NCBI GenBank assembly: GCA_001949185.1
Contig: BDGG01000015.1
Coordinates: forward strand, 724,314 to 788,313
From: Ramazzottius varieornatus
Lineage: Eukaryota; Tardigrada; Eutardigrada; Parachela; Ramazzottiidae
Reading direction: 5' to 3'
Length of the DNA: 64,000 nt
A program made the translations under genes and the position numbers. Below the pieces are notes generated by a model. That model was given only the letters and a program-made list of their open reading frames with translations. It was not told the DNA's origin and did not search any database. Positions within the stretch are counted from its first letter, which is position 1. Each line of letters opens with the position of its first letter. This document shows, piece after piece, positions 1 to 11,573 of this stretch.

Positions 1-2629
1 CATGTCATCCTTTGTTGGCGCTATCGCCATCGGTGATCTGGTTAAGAGCACTCTTGGACCAAAAGGAATGGTAAGTAGTTCATGAATTTGTGTTAATCAA
101 TAGGCAATATGATTCCGTTGTTTTTGCTTTCAGGACAAAATTATCGTGTTCGGAAGCCGGAAAGAAATTCAGGTGACGAATGACGGCGCAACTATCCTGA
201 AGAACATCGGAATCGATAATCCCGCTGCCAAAGTCCTTGTCGACATCTCGCAAGTACAGGATAGCGAAGTAGGAGATGGGACTACCTCCGTGGCCGTTCT
301 GGCTGCCGAACTCCTTAAGGTAAAACTGGCTGCGACTGTGTTTTCTTTTGTGACGGAAACGCGCCACTTGAGCGCAACTTATGGTAAGAAGCGCTTCGGG
401 ACGTCACGGTCTTGCTTATGCGTCTTGTGGTAGACGTGGGTGATGGTATACCGCAGTGACGTCATAAACTGGCTATTGCAACATGGGCTTTCCTGCATGA
501 GGATTCTAACATGGCTATTCCTCAGAAACCAATTCTCACGCGCCGTTTCTTTCACTGGCTAACACGACGTATTTTGCCTGTTTCAGGAAGCCGAATCGAT
601 GATTTCTCAGAAGATTCACCCGCAGACCATCATTGCCGGTTGGAGACGAGCAGTGGATCTGGCGAGAGAAGCACTGGGGAATGCCACTTTGAATAACAAG
701 TAAGTAATTTTTGTTTCGCATTTAGGCATGCGTGAAAACCGATTTGTGCGAATAGAAATCTTATTAGATAAAGAGAGGTCGTCAGTTTTGATCGTTACTT
801 TTTCTAGGGAGAACGAAGCGCTTTTCTTTCAAGATCTGATCAACATAGCGCGGACAACGCTGAGCTCGAAGATTCTCAATCAGCACAAAGACTTCTTCTC
901 CAACATGGCCGTCAGTGCTGTCTTACGACTGCGAGAAAGTGGAAACCTTGAGCACATTCAGATCATCAAGAAGACCGGTGGTCAACTTAGCGACTCGTTC
1001 CTTGATGAAGGCAAGCAGCTGGCCTTCGTTTGTCCCTATGCGAAGAGTAGTTTCATGAGAGATCCTTTTCAGGCTTTTTGCTGGAAAAGCATCCCGGTGT
1101 GAATCAGCCCAAGCGCATGGAGAAAGCCAAGATCCTCATTGCCAACACGCCCATGGACACGGACAAGATTAAGGTCTTTGGGTCGCGTATCCGCGTCGAC
1201 TCCACAGCCAAAGTCGCCGAGCTGGAATTGGCGGAGAAGGCCAAGATGAAGGACAAAGTGGACAAGATTGTCAAGCATGGAATAAATGTCTTCATTAACA
1301 GGTAACAAAATCTGTCAGAGTAAAGTCTAGTCTGGTATCAACGTGGATCTTCCTTTGTCGCAGGCAACTCATTTACAACTACCCAGAGCAGCTTTTCGCC
1401 GATGCGGGAGTTATGTCAATAGAGCATGCTGACTTTGACGGCATTGAGCGGTTAGCCTTCGTCCTCGGTGGAGAGATCGTCTCGACCTTCGACCATCCCG
1501 ATAAAGTCAAGCTGGGCCACTGCGATCTGATTGAAGAAGTTTTGGTTGGGGACGAAAAGATGTTGAAGTTTTCGGGTATTTAAAAATTTCACCCAGGTTT
1601 CACTTTCGAATCTGAAGCAATCAAACTCGATAACGTAGTTTTTCCCAAGTGGCGCACGTGTTCGGCGTTGCTGCTAGGAGTGTGCGCCACTTGGGATAAC
1701 GATCTTGACGAGCGCGATTGTTACCTTGTTCAAGTGGAGCACGTTATCAGTGTCTCAGGCTGGAAGAGTGCGCCACTGGCGAAAACAATCTTGTTCAATT
1801 GGTTGGCCGACATTGAGAGGTCCAAAATGGCTCGTTCTTTTTCGTAGGAGTTGCACGAGGAGAAGCTTGCACGATCGTTCTTCGCGGAGCGACTCAGCAG
1901 ATCGTCGACGAAGCTGAACGATCGCTCCATGACGCCTTGTGTGTTCTGCAGCAGACCGTGCAAGACGCGCGGGTGATCTACGGTGGGGGAAGTGGAGAAA
2001 TGCTGATGGCTGAAGCTGTCAGCAAAGGAGCAGCTAAAACGCCCGGCAAAGAATCCATCGCTATGGAAGGCTTTGCTCGTGCACTACGAAAGGTAAGGCA
2101 GCCCCACATGTCTTTCAAACTGCTCCTTTTCAGCCATGTCATGTCCTTCATTGGCTTTTCCGTTACAGCTCCCGACGTATGTCGCCGACAATGCTGGCTA
2201 CGACAGCGCCGAACTGATTTCACAGTTGCGAGCTGAACATGCGGAGAACCGAACTGTGGCTGGTCTCGGTTAGTTATCCATTGTTCCATTCTGGACAAAT
2301 ATACTTGATAAATCGGTTTGCCCAAGTGGCGCACATTTCAGTGTTACTGGCTGACAACGTGCGCTACTTGGGAAAACAATCTGGTCGAGCTTGTTTGTCT
2401 GTCTGACAATTGTGAATATTCCCCTTCTAAAGGTTGGTCGCTTCTACTTGTAGATATGTATGCTGGTACGATGGGCGACATGAGCAAGCTGGGTATCCTG
2501 GAGCCATACCGAGTCAAGCTGCAAATGCTAGTCAGTGCGGCGGAAGCTGCCGAGATGATTTTACGAGTGGACGATATCATCAAGGCGCCACCGCGCAAAC
2601 GCAACCCTGACAAGCACCGACACCACTAG
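1..2629 (+). CDS. CCT2: T-complex protein 1 subunit beta (CCT2), 5'-partial
   Basis: Beta subunit of the cytosolic chaperonin TRiC/CCT, which folds actin, tubulin and other proteins using ATP. Exons 1-70, 134-319, 587-699, 808-1010, 1073-1301, 1364-1575, 1848-2092, 2169-2268 and 2454-2629 join in phase. The translation follows animal CCT2 throughout: [18 protein letters not shown] at the left edge, the ATP-binding GDGTTS motif, [17 protein letters not shown], and the C-terminal [13 protein letters not shown]. Roughly the first 28 residues lie outside the window, so the ATG at position 2 is an internal Met. The intron after 1010 starts with GC instead of GT; a standard GT model would break a highly conserved stretch. 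Introns 6 and 8 carry palindromic repeats. The gene looks intact. Confidence 0.97.
1624..1812. repeat. Palindromic hairpin MITE, two copies
   Basis: Two adjacent copies inside CCT2 intron 6. Copy one has arms CCAAGTGGCGCACG and TGTGCGCCACTTGG, followed by the family tail ATAACGATCTTGACGAG. Copy two is more decayed (CAAGTGGAGCACG). Confidence 0.9.
2318..2402. repeat. Palindromic hairpin MITE, one copy
   Basis: In CCT2 intron 8. The arms CCCAAGTGGCGCAC and GTGCGCTACTTGGG enclose CAGTGTTACTGGCTG; the tail GAAAACAATCTGGTCGAG and a GTTTGTCT remnant follow. Confidence 0.9.
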
Positions 2630-3049
2630 AAGCCCATGTTTCCGTTTTGTGTTCCTTCTCTCTCTCTCTCTCCCTTTTATCATTTCTTAATTTTTGCTGA
2701 CCATTTCTGGGGAGCCAGAAAACTGTAGACTGTGAATCCACGTACAGTGATGCTGTATCTGATCGGGTTTATATTGTGTCCGAATATTCACGCTAACGAA
2801 GTTCAACGTTCAGTCTTTAACAAAGACAAAGAAGGAAAGAAAAGCTAAAATCCGAACAAAATCTGAGAAAGAGTTCGATCGATCAAAGGAAACATTCAAC
2901 AAACACATCAAAGCTAAGACCGAAAATATTCTAACACCGTTGTCGACAACGATTCAGTCAGCGGGCAATATTGTGAAAACATCAACGGGTACCACAGATT
3001 ACAGCCAGGGAATACTGGAACTATTGTTCTGGAGAGCTACGCCATCACC
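2630..3049. other. Intergenic: facing 3' ends of CCT2 and TTC39
   Basis: It lies between two converging stop codons. It contains a short CT microsatellite near 2659-2672 and AT-rich sequence that should be the two 3' UTRs. No canonical AATAAA and no further gene were recognised. Confidence 0.6.
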
Positions 3050-6000
3050 TTAAGGCGTTTCCAGCGCCTGTTTGGCCAAATGTATTCGAACATGGAGGCG
3101 ATTTTGGAAATGGCATTTGGAGTAGCCATCGCCCGCCTTCTTGAAGAGCTCCTTCTGTTCGCCGCTGTCAGATGACTGCAAGAAAAACATGTTAAATGTT
3201 CAAGAATTACCGTTGTCCTGAACGGAAAATTTTAACGGAAAGTCACGGCTCTCATTATGGCAGGAAGAGAGATCATCGAGTTGCGTACCTACCTGCTTGT
3301 CGCGGCCGAGCAGAACAGCCAGCTCGTAACATGCAAAAGCCGGCACATGTTCTTCCAACTGGTAGAACTTCTTACTGCACAAGACGTCGCCATCATTTAT
3401 GGCTTGTCGGTAGCACTGCAAAACAAGACAAGTTGCGGACAAGCCAGCGAAACCCCCATCTCCATGTCCACAAATGTCCACAAATGACATGAAAATGATG
3501 CTTTCTCCAAGTAGCGCACGTTTCCGGTGTTGGTAGCTGGAAGTGTGCACCACTTGGGAAAACGACCATGTTCAAGTCATTTACTAGTTAACGCTCCCAT
3601 GTCGTCCATATGATAACGCGTGAACAACAATCAGGAACCATTTTGTTTACCAGGATAGCTTGTTGCTTGCGGCCTAATGCCGAATGGAGCTGGCCCTGCA
3701 TGAAGCAGCGTAAGGGCACGAAGCGTTCCTGGGTGACGCCTTCGATACCTGTAAAAGCGTGGGAAATCAGTCGGCTATTCCGGCCAGCATAAGACAGAAG
3801 GCGAACACTTTTACCGATGAGGTTTGCTACAGAGGTAGCAAGAGGAACTTTCTGCGGGCAGTTGCAGAAGTAAAGGGTTTCCATGGTCAGCAGCTTGTAG
3901 AGGCTTTCATCCAGCAACTTCTTGTCCTTGGTCAGTTCCTCGCTGCGCGCGGCCAGAAAGAGCTCTAGAGGCCCGTTCTTCATCACAGCCAACGAAGAGA
4001 CCTTACTGATGTGGTCGACGCAGCGCGGCGCATCTCCCAACACCCCGTAGCATACTGTAGAAAATTGTCCACTTCGTCACGACTAACAGGACCAAAGACG
4101 CAGAAAAGAACATCACGAAAACGATGCGTTCCAAGCTAGCTTACAGCCAAGAAAATATGCGTATAAACTTTTGCCCCAGCGACCTCCAGCAAGTAACCTG
4201 CAAAAAGAAATGACCTAACAGCAAGCAGTAGTATCTGCAGTCAAACGTTTGCAAGCTGAAAGCAGATGGAAGCTTTCTTGCGTAACCGAGCTTACTTTTG
4301 TAAATGATCCACTGCCAGATTCCACTTCTGTAGCTGCAGTTGCACAATCCCTGCAAGTAAAACGCCCCTTACATAGAGTGCAGTTCCCAGCTGTTGAGCT
4401 CAAAACCGGACGAAGGACGAATAGCAAACTCACCTATTTCATGGCGGACCAACATCTCAATTTCTTGCACTTGGGTGGGCGACTGCAAAGCATGGTTGTA
4501 GGAGCTAAGTGCACCTTCCATGTCACCCTGAAGAACAAAATCTTCACTCCTACTGGACAAATGCGCTTATCACCGTTAGAACCAAACCGGAAGATGGAAA
4601 AGCCAAGAACGAACCTTGAAGCGTTTCAGCCGGTTCTCGAAGAACTGGACGATAGGCGAGGCCCGTAACTGATCATCCATCTCTTCAATCAAGATCGATG
4701 CATCGTCAATACCTGCAAGCAAAACCAACTGTAACTGAAGAATCCCAATCAATGATAAAACGGCGACCCCCAGTTCAAAAGACAAAGCGGATTTCGGATT
4801 TCTGCGTGCGGAAAGTTACTATTAAATACTATTCATAACGCAGATCAAGCCTTGACGCGTGTACAGTGTACTCACCTTGCCGTAGCTGATCTTCTTGTAC
4901 GGCGTAATAGGTCCTGATGACAGTGTAGTACCATATCAAAGTTATCCTGCAACGAACAAACTGGGTGATTGATTTCAAAAAACCGAACAACCATACGGGG
5001 AGCCAGAAAACAACATCGACATGCTTTTTCAGCAAGTGGCGCTCGTTTTCGAAACGACTAACTGGAAACGTGCGCCACTTGGAAAAACGATCTTGTCCAG
5101 TTTGATTTTCGGTTGGCGCACGTTCTCCATTTCACTGGCTGAAAGCGCGCGCGCCACTTAAGAAAGTGATCTGGTGAGTTTGTTTGCCAAGCTCCTGTAC
5201 ATAAGTTTTCTTGGATGTTCATACCTCGCCAGCAAAGCTTTGGAATCTGGCGTACGTGTGCAATAGTTCAAAGCGCGAATGCCAGTATTGACATTGCCTT
5301 CGAATCCCAGGAACTTCAGCCATTTTACCAAATGTGCCGGTAGAAGAGACAACAACACATGAAAGCAACCAAAGCCGTAACAGACCGATCCTATCACCTG
5401 CTGCAAGCGCAGGAAGTGCGCGGAGACACTGGCGTGCTTGGAAGAATGCACTGAGTGTTGAGAAGGGCAGCCGTTGGGAACTGCTGCATCTGAAGGGACC
5501 GCGTGATCCACGACGTCCCGACTGTCCGCGTGGGCCACGACGTGGGTCGTGGTGGTGGTAGTAGTGACCGAGGAGAAGGAGGTGCTGGAAAGGGAGCGGG
5601 TGGGCTCGCAGGAGGGAAGGTCTTGCTGGAGAAGGGCGGCTTCGTTCGGGCTGAGACGACCTCGACGGACATCGTCATCGATATGTCGAACGAGCTCTGC
5701 AAACGCAGTGTGGTACAGCTTCCATGCTTGGCGCATCGACCAGCCACTCTTCAACAAGCCACCTGATGAAGGAAGTTCACGGTACAAAGAGGGAAGATAT
5801 CTTCTGCGAAGGAGTTATTGTCGACCCGTAACATCACCTTTTGTAACCGGAAACTGGGAGCTGGACAAATTCGCTGCGCCAGATCGTCATCTAAAGTGAT
5901 GCTCATTGTTGATGTTCTTGACCGAGAACGTGCGCCACTTGAACTGAAAATGTGGCTCAGTTCGTTTGCTCAGCTCCTAATTTAGTTTCTAAGAATAAAC

Positions 6001-6569
6001 CTGGCGCGGAGCTCAGCCGAAGAAAAGTGAGAAATTTCGAGTATCATGGCGGACAAAACACAGGCACCAACCGAAGTCTGCGCTTTGAAGGAGCTGGAGA
6101 AATGTTGAGCAGATCTTCGCGTCGGCCAAGATTATCCTTTGCTCCTGCTTGTCCTCCACCGTGTCCGAACTCTACAACCATCGAAAACCACTTACGTCGC
6201 AAGGCCCAAACATCAAGAGGGAAGATTTACCTTGGTGGTCGAGCATAATTTCTCCGTATCCTTCCATAAAACCAAGGACTGAGCAATGGAGTCCTGCTCG
6301 AAGCTGATCATAGCTTGCGTGAAGGACACGAAGCTGTGCGTGGCGCTGACTATGGGACTTTCGCTAGTGCTCCTGTAAGAAACAGCTTCAGCGGTCTGTC
6401 AAGAAAAAACGTATCGCGACGGAATTACCAAAGATCAAATACAAACATACCTACTGGTCTCTAGAAGCTGGTTCGCATCTTGAAACCGAGCTAGGAAGAT
6501 GAAGCGCATCGCCTTGGACGTGTCTTGTAGATCCTTGCGATACTTCTCTTCCATCCCCTCGAGCGCCAT
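3050..6569 (-). CDS. TTC39: Tetratricopeptide repeat protein 39 (TTC39/IML2 family)
   Basis: Predicted 618-residue TTC39-family protein, within the usual range of about 580-680. TTC39B has been linked to lipid and LXR metabolism; the biochemical role is otherwise unclear. Thirteen exons from the 5' end: 6451-6569, 6231-6372, 6072-6171, 5225-5762, 4876-4946, 4615-4712, 4434-4527, 4296-4350, 4145-4197, 3815-4054, 3651-3748, 3293-3415 and 3050-3175, in phase throughout. Recognisable segments are SFVSFTQAMISFEQD near residue 55, SGWSMRQAWKLYHTAF near 125, LLSLLPAHLVKWLKFLGFEG near 250, LIWYYTVIRTYYA near 303, GRWGKSLYAYFLGC near 410, and a C-terminal NRLHVRIHLAKQAL. A Ser/Thr/His-rich insert separates the early helices. 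The start is the first ATG of exon 1, preceded by a stop. Several introns carry hairpin MITEs. Confidence 0.9.
3508..3590. repeat. Palindromic hairpin MITE, one copy
   Basis: In the TTC39 intron between 3416 and 3650. Arms are CCAAGTAGCGCACG and TGTGCACCACTTGG, with tail GAAAACGACCATGTTCAAG. Confidence 0.85.
5030..5206. repeat. Palindromic hairpin MITE, two copies
   Basis: Side by side in the TTC39 intron 4947-5224. Copy one (CAAGTGGCGCTCG with CGTGCGCCACTTGG) shares its tail with the start of copy two, which ends in GTTTGTTTGCCAAGCTCC. Confidence 0.88.
5915..5982. repeat. Half copy of the hairpin MITE
   Basis: Only the right arm (GAACGTGCGCCACTTGA) and tail (CAGTTCGTTTGCTCAGCTCC) remain, in the TTC39 intron 5763-6071. 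Confidence 0.7.
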
Positions 6570-7239
6570 TTACGACGGTATCCGATCCTTCAGTAATCTG
6601 ACCCCGATCCAGAAGAGCTGATTGCGGAGTGACACGATGAGTGAAGGGTGGAAGAGTCCTTTGCAGTGGCTCAGCTGCTCACAAGTCCCAAAGCGAATTC
6701 CATCTGAACGTGTCGATGTGCGAGGTAAACCCCGTTCTGGAGAGCTTTCAGACGTCAAAACGGCAACCGAGTCCCAGAAGGACCGATTCCGGGCGAAGTT
6801 ACGACGATGAGGACCAGAGCTGCGAGGACCAAACGAATTTTGAGACGAACTTGGGATTCTGGAATTTGGATCGATGATACGAGTAACGACTATTCATTTT
6901 CCTCAATCAATTCCAATCAACTCACTTTCGGAAATCCATTTATTGATTATTGATTCGCAACACTGGGTTTAACACAACAAAAATTTCCTTGGTCCAGAAG
7001 TTTCAAATCAAAGATACAAAATGTCCGAAGTAGAAATCTCGGGCAACCGAGAACATCCAGAGCCATAGGCTCTACAAACTCAAAAACATCTAAATAAATA
7101 AGAAGTCATTGGTTAAGCTTTTTGGCAAGGAAGGGAGTGCGTATGCACTTTGAGAAAACTTTGAAAGCAGTATCACATCTATGAGAATATAAGGCACGTG
7201 AGGAACACTTCGGGGCCAGGAGAAAACGGTACACTGAAC
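6570..7239. other. Intergenic upstream of TTC39
   Basis: Holds the presumed TTC39 promoter/5' UTR and the 3' side of the small minus-strand coiled-coil ORF. A minus-strand AATAAA sits at 6939-6944. Short ORFs here have no recognisable content. Confidence 0.4.
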
Positions 7240-7479
7240 TTAGACTGCGAAGAAGACACGGAAGTGGCCGTCAAAAGCAGTCGCCGCGTTCTTCAGGAGC
7301 TGAAGGCGTTCGGTCGTGTTGGCACCGATGAGACCGACGAAGATTTCAACGGCCTTGAGCATCTTAGACTGGAGAAGGAAAGACTTATCCACAATCTTTC
7401 TCATTTCGCCTTGCTCTTTCACTTCGGCGATGTCCCTCTTCACTTCGGCTAAGTCCTTCTTTATGTCCAGCATGCTCAT
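7240..7479 (-). CDS. Small coiled-coil protein, hypothetical
   Basis: A 79-residue reading frame beginning MSMLDIKKDLAEVKRDIAEV. Charged heptads give a clear coiled coil over the first 30 residues, followed by a helical stretch with KMLKAVEIFVGLIGA. The frame is preceded by an in-frame TAG close to a plausible acceptor (CTGCAG at about 7520), so the true start could lie in an upstream exon that I could not define. I do not recognise the family. A minus-strand AATAAA about 300 bp downstream could serve as its poly(A) signal. It may be a real small gene or the 3' exon of one. Confidence 0.35.
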   Translation of the reverse strand: MSMLDIKKDLAEVKRDIAEVKEQGEMRKIVDKSFLLQSKMLKAVEIFVGLIGANTTERLQLLKNAATAFDGHFRVFFAV

Positions 7480-8183
7480 CTGAAGATTCGTCACCACCTC
7501 CTTCTAGCCCAGAATCTGCAGATTTCGTAAGAAATTTCCCTTTACCGCAAATCATATTAAACCACATAAACCAGTGATTCATATGGTTTGGCGTGAGATC
7601 GAAACCGGTTTGAGTGGTTTGGTTTGAGGTGGTCCGGTTTGGATGTCACACCACGAACCACATAAACCATATAAACCACTTTCTAAGTGGTCTGGTCTTT
7701 TTAACAGCTCTAAATAAAACATGGAATTTCAGTCCGCTTCATCATCAAGCCTTCATGAAATATGACAAATGGATGGTAGTTATCGTTCCAGCGGAACGGA
7801 CTCAAAGAACGTGCTGAAAGTAATTGGCCACAGCCAAGGATGCGGCAAGTTCAGACTGGGCACCAAAGTCGGAGGTGGCAACAGGAATGGACTTCCCACT
7901 TATACGAAAATATAGACGTACTAAAGTCCTGACTATGAACTAAAAAGTCGAAAGTCTAAACTCCCGAGGAAACACCAAACGGCTTGCTGATGCGCTTGGA
8001 ATTCAAGCGTTTCCGGTTCCGGACCTCCGGTTTACGGTTTACCTCTTCGTCTGATGAAATATTCTTCCGTAGCTTGTCAGCTGGATAATTCCTTTCACAG
8101 AAGAATCTTTTTCTACTCACTCGTGGAAGACTCTCCTTCGACTTTCCGGGAAGACAAGATTGAACAAGGTGTGTGGAGTTACC
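7480..8183. repeat. Degenerate AACCACATAAACC repeat and NARS1 upstream region
   Basis: Between about 7548 and 7712 the words AAACCACATAAACCA and their complement recur several times in both orientations (for example GGTTTGGTTTGAGGTGG), making a loose fold-back, low-complexity patch. The rest, up to the NARS1 start, shows no gene and should hold its promoter and 5' UTR. Confidence 0.5.
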
Positions 8184-11128
8184 ATGACTGATCAGCTGGA
8201 GAAGCAACTTGGTAAGTAGCCACGTCTCCCTTCTCAAGTTTGTAGGCTCTGTCACAAATACCGCATAACTTCTGTGATGCTGCAGCGACACTGTATGTCT
8301 CGGAAAAGACTGGATCGGACGAAAATGGTGATGGATCGGAAGCTAAGCCATTCAAGACGACTCTTCGAGTAAGCTGGTAAAATTGGTGAACAAATTTTCC
8401 TCCACCGCTCCACGAGAGTTTCCGTTGACGCTGATGCCTCGTTAAACAGACTGCACAAGGTACTTTCTTTGTCACTCATTCCTGCTTTTTTTCAGGCATT
8501 ACGACAAAATGACAAGGAAGAATCTTTGAAAATCTTAGTGGAGGCTGCTGACAGCGGTGACGCATCCAAGCAGGTGATTTACAGACCGGAATATAATCCT
8601 GGTTATTAATTCTTCTCAGTCGGCAATAATATTCATCATGCATTACGTTCAGGGCTGTTTTTTAGAGATGGCAACCGATATCGGAAGCTGGTATGAAGAA
8701 AGCAAAGAAGCTACATCAACAAGAAGTGAAGAGGAATGAGAAGGCAGCTGAAAGAGAAAAGGAAGATGCCGAACGACGCGAGAAGAACTTGGAGGAAGCA
8801 CGAGCCATCGTTATTCAGCAGGACGCTTCTCTTCCCCAACCTAAAACGGTAGGTACTGTAGTTCCGATACTTCCCCTGTACAGTCTCAAACAGTCCGAGG
8901 TTTTCTCATCTCGGAGATCGGCAAACAAACCCGTCCAGATCGTTCTTCCAAGTGGGGCATTTTTCGATCCATCAGCATTGGAAGCGTGCGCCACTTCTCG
9001 AAAGACTGTACTCGACAAGGTTGTGTTCACCAAAAGGCGCACGCTTTCAGACAACATCACTGAAAACATGCGTGACTTGGGAATACAGTTTTATCAAGCT
9101 CACTCGCCGAGCTCCCATTTTGCTTCAGTCTTCGCACTACATTCTTGGATTTGACTTGTGAGTGTCTCTGTTCTTGTACTCGTAGATCAAGATCCGAAGC
9201 GCGAAAGAGTCGCGAGATGTGCGAGTGAAAGTGTTCGGCTGGGTGCATCGTCTACGTCGGCAAGGCAGAGTTCTGATGTTTGTCGTGCTGCGTGATGGCA
9301 CAGGCTATCTTCAGTGCGTCTTCAACGATCAACTGTGTCAAACATATGATGCCGTAACGCTGGCCACCGAAGCGACCATCTGCGTGTACGGTGTCATTAA
9401 GTCGTTGCCGGAGGGCAAGACGGCACCGGACGGACACGAGATGGTGGTCGACTACTGGGAGCTGATCGGCGCTTCTCCGGCTGGCGGGGCTGACAACTTG
9501 CTGAACGAGGAATCCGGCGTGGATGTCATGCTGGATAACCGCCATATGCTTATCCGCGGAGACAACGTAAGTAAACTTCTCGCAGGAGTGTTTTTTCGAT
9601 TTTTCCAACTAGAAAGATCAAAATTGAAGTCTTTCACCTACCTGCATACACGAAACATGAACTTTCCACGGTAGGCATGTATGCAGGTGTACGGATATGG
9701 TAGAGTGGGTTCGGTTTTTTCCGTGTGAGGATTTGCGGATGATCAGGGAACGTTTTTTGATTTGTGCTTGGTGATCTGGATTGTTCGTTTTGCAGATGTC
9801 GAAGATGCTGAAGCTGCGGTCGGTGTTGATCAAGGCCTTCCGCGATCATTACTACGACCGGGGGTACTTTGAGATTACGCCACCGACACTGGTACAGACG
9901 CAGGTCGAAGGCGGTGCCACGCTCTTCAAGCTGGACTACTTCGGCCAAGAAGCCTACTTGACGCAGTCTTCCCAGCTGTACCTGGAGACAGCCACTCCAG
10001 CTGTGGGCGACTGCTACTGCATTGCCCAGTCGTATCGCGCTGAACAGTCGAGAACTCGGCGTCATCTGGCCGAGTAAGTGACTATTCCCCATCAATCGAA
10101 TATCTTCTGTTTGGTTTCGGCTCAATTTCTGTCCGTCTTGACAGGTACACGCACATCGAAGGCGAGTGTCCATTTGTTACTTTTGAAGAGCTTCTGGATC
10201 GCATCGAAGACCTCATCGTTGATGTGGCGCAGCGCGTGATGGACTCACCGTTTGCCCATCTCGTCACCGATTTGAACCCGGTACGATACGGTGTTGTTCA
10301 GAAGCTGTGTACTTGAACTGTAGAGAACCCTTTGTTCATGTTTGTCGTTTGTTGAACTGCTAGAACTTCAAAGTGCCGAAGAAGCCTTTCAAGCGCATGG
10401 ACTACACTGATGCCATCAAGTACCTCAAAGAACACAACATCACCAAGGACGATGGAACATTCTACGAGTTTGGCGACGTAAGTCAGATTCAACATTCAGA
10501 ACTGCACTATAGTTTTCGCTCATAAATGTGGGCTGGACGAGTGGAGTCGACAAGACTTTTTTCCCAAGTGGCGCATGTTTACGGTGTTTCTCGCCGAAAG
10601 TGTGCGCAACTTGGGTGTAGTCTAATCCAGTTTGTTTGCCGGGGTCCCAAATATTTATTGTTTCTCGACATGAAAATATGCAACTCAAGGGAAAAGGAAG
10701 GTTTGAAGGTACCGAAACGATGTGATTTTTAGGATATTCCAGAAGCGCCGGAGCGCAAAATGACGGACGAAATCAACGAGCCCATCATGCTGTGTCGCTT
10801 CCCGGCCGAGATCAAGTCATTCTACATGCCGCGAACCAAGGAGGACAACCGCTTGACCGAGTCGGTGGACGTCTTAATGCCCAATGTGGGCGAGATTGTG
10901 GGAGGCAGCATGAGAACGTGGAAGTACGAAGAGCTGGTGGATGGCTTCAAGAAGAACAACCTGCCACTGGAGCCGTACTACTGGTACTTGGATCTGCGCA
11001 AGTACGGCTCGTGCCCACATGGCGGCTACGGGCTGGGCTTGGAACGTTACTTGACTTGGCTCGCCAACCGACAGCATATTCGCGATTGTACTATCTATCC
11101 ACGCTTTGTCGATCGCTGTAGACCTTAG
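8184..11128 (+). CDS. NARS1: Cytosolic asparaginyl-tRNA synthetase
   Basis: Charges tRNA-Asn with asparagine; class IIb synthetase. Exons 8184-8211, 8286-8368, 8496-8573, 8666-8848, 9186-9566, 9796-10073, 10145-10280, 10364-10477 and 10733-11128 give 558 residues, close to the human 548. The eukaryote-specific N-terminal region ([15 protein letters not shown], then a Lys/Glu-rich helix ending in LEEARAIVI) precedes the OB-fold anticodon-binding domain ([14 protein letters not shown]). The catalytic core follows: [20 protein letters not shown], motif 2 [17 protein letters not shown], and motif 3 [12 protein letters not shown] near the C terminus. The protein ends RFVDRCRP. The start ATG lies in a short first exon. 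All key motifs are intact, so it should be active. Introns 4 and 8 carry hairpin MITEs. Confidence 0.97.
8918..9115. repeat. Palindromic hairpin MITE, two copies
   Basis: In NARS1 intron 4. Copy one starts GGCAAACAAACCCG with a decayed left arm (CCAAGTGGGGCA) and right arm GCGTGCGCCACTTC. Copy two ends in CTCGCCGAGCTCCC. Confidence 0.85.
10530..10655. repeat. Palindromic hairpin MITE, one copy
   Basis: In NARS1 intron 8. Both flanks are present: GGAGTCGACAAGAC, arms CCCAAGTGGCGCATG and GTGTGCGCAACTTGGG, then GTTTGTTTGCCGGGGTCCC. Confidence 0.88.
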
Positions 11129-11573
11129 ATGATTTCCATCCACGTTTTGTTCCTTTTTAATGACGGTCTGCGAGAAAGACTGACAATGTTTTCATCAGTC
11201 GACATTACCAGTGGCAATCTGTCGGTAATGCGCAGTAAAATCAGAAAGGAATGCCGCGACGAAAAATCTAACCCACGAAACTTACAGCCGTGGAACTTGA
11301 AACATCAAAACGTTGAAACTTAAAACTGGAAAAGAAGACTAACTAAGGTCACAGGGCGAACGGGAGAACCGGACGAGGTGAGCAAGGATAAAAACTGCGC
11401 TGATAAGAAAAAAGGCAAGATAAAAATGTCCGCTCGAAAAGATCGTTTACCAAGTGACGCACGCTCTCGGCCGATAACACCGATCTCGTGCGCCACTTGA
11501 GAAAATAATCTTGTCGAGTTTCTTCGCCGAGCTTCCGAGTCGAATACTGCATCTTACAATTGAGTAAAACAAT
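11129..11573. repeat. Intergenic region with one hairpin MITE
   Basis: Between the facing 3' ends of NARS1 and the zinc-finger gene. A MITE copy occupies about 11420-11540, with arms CCAAGTGACGCACG and CGTGCGCCACTTGA and tail AATCTTGTCGAGTTTC. Nothing else was recognised. Confidence 0.8.

Noticed and set aside
5334..5899. Plus-strand ORFs opposite the large TTC39 exon
   Set aside because: They are antisense shadows; the minus strand carries the conserved TTC39 sequence.
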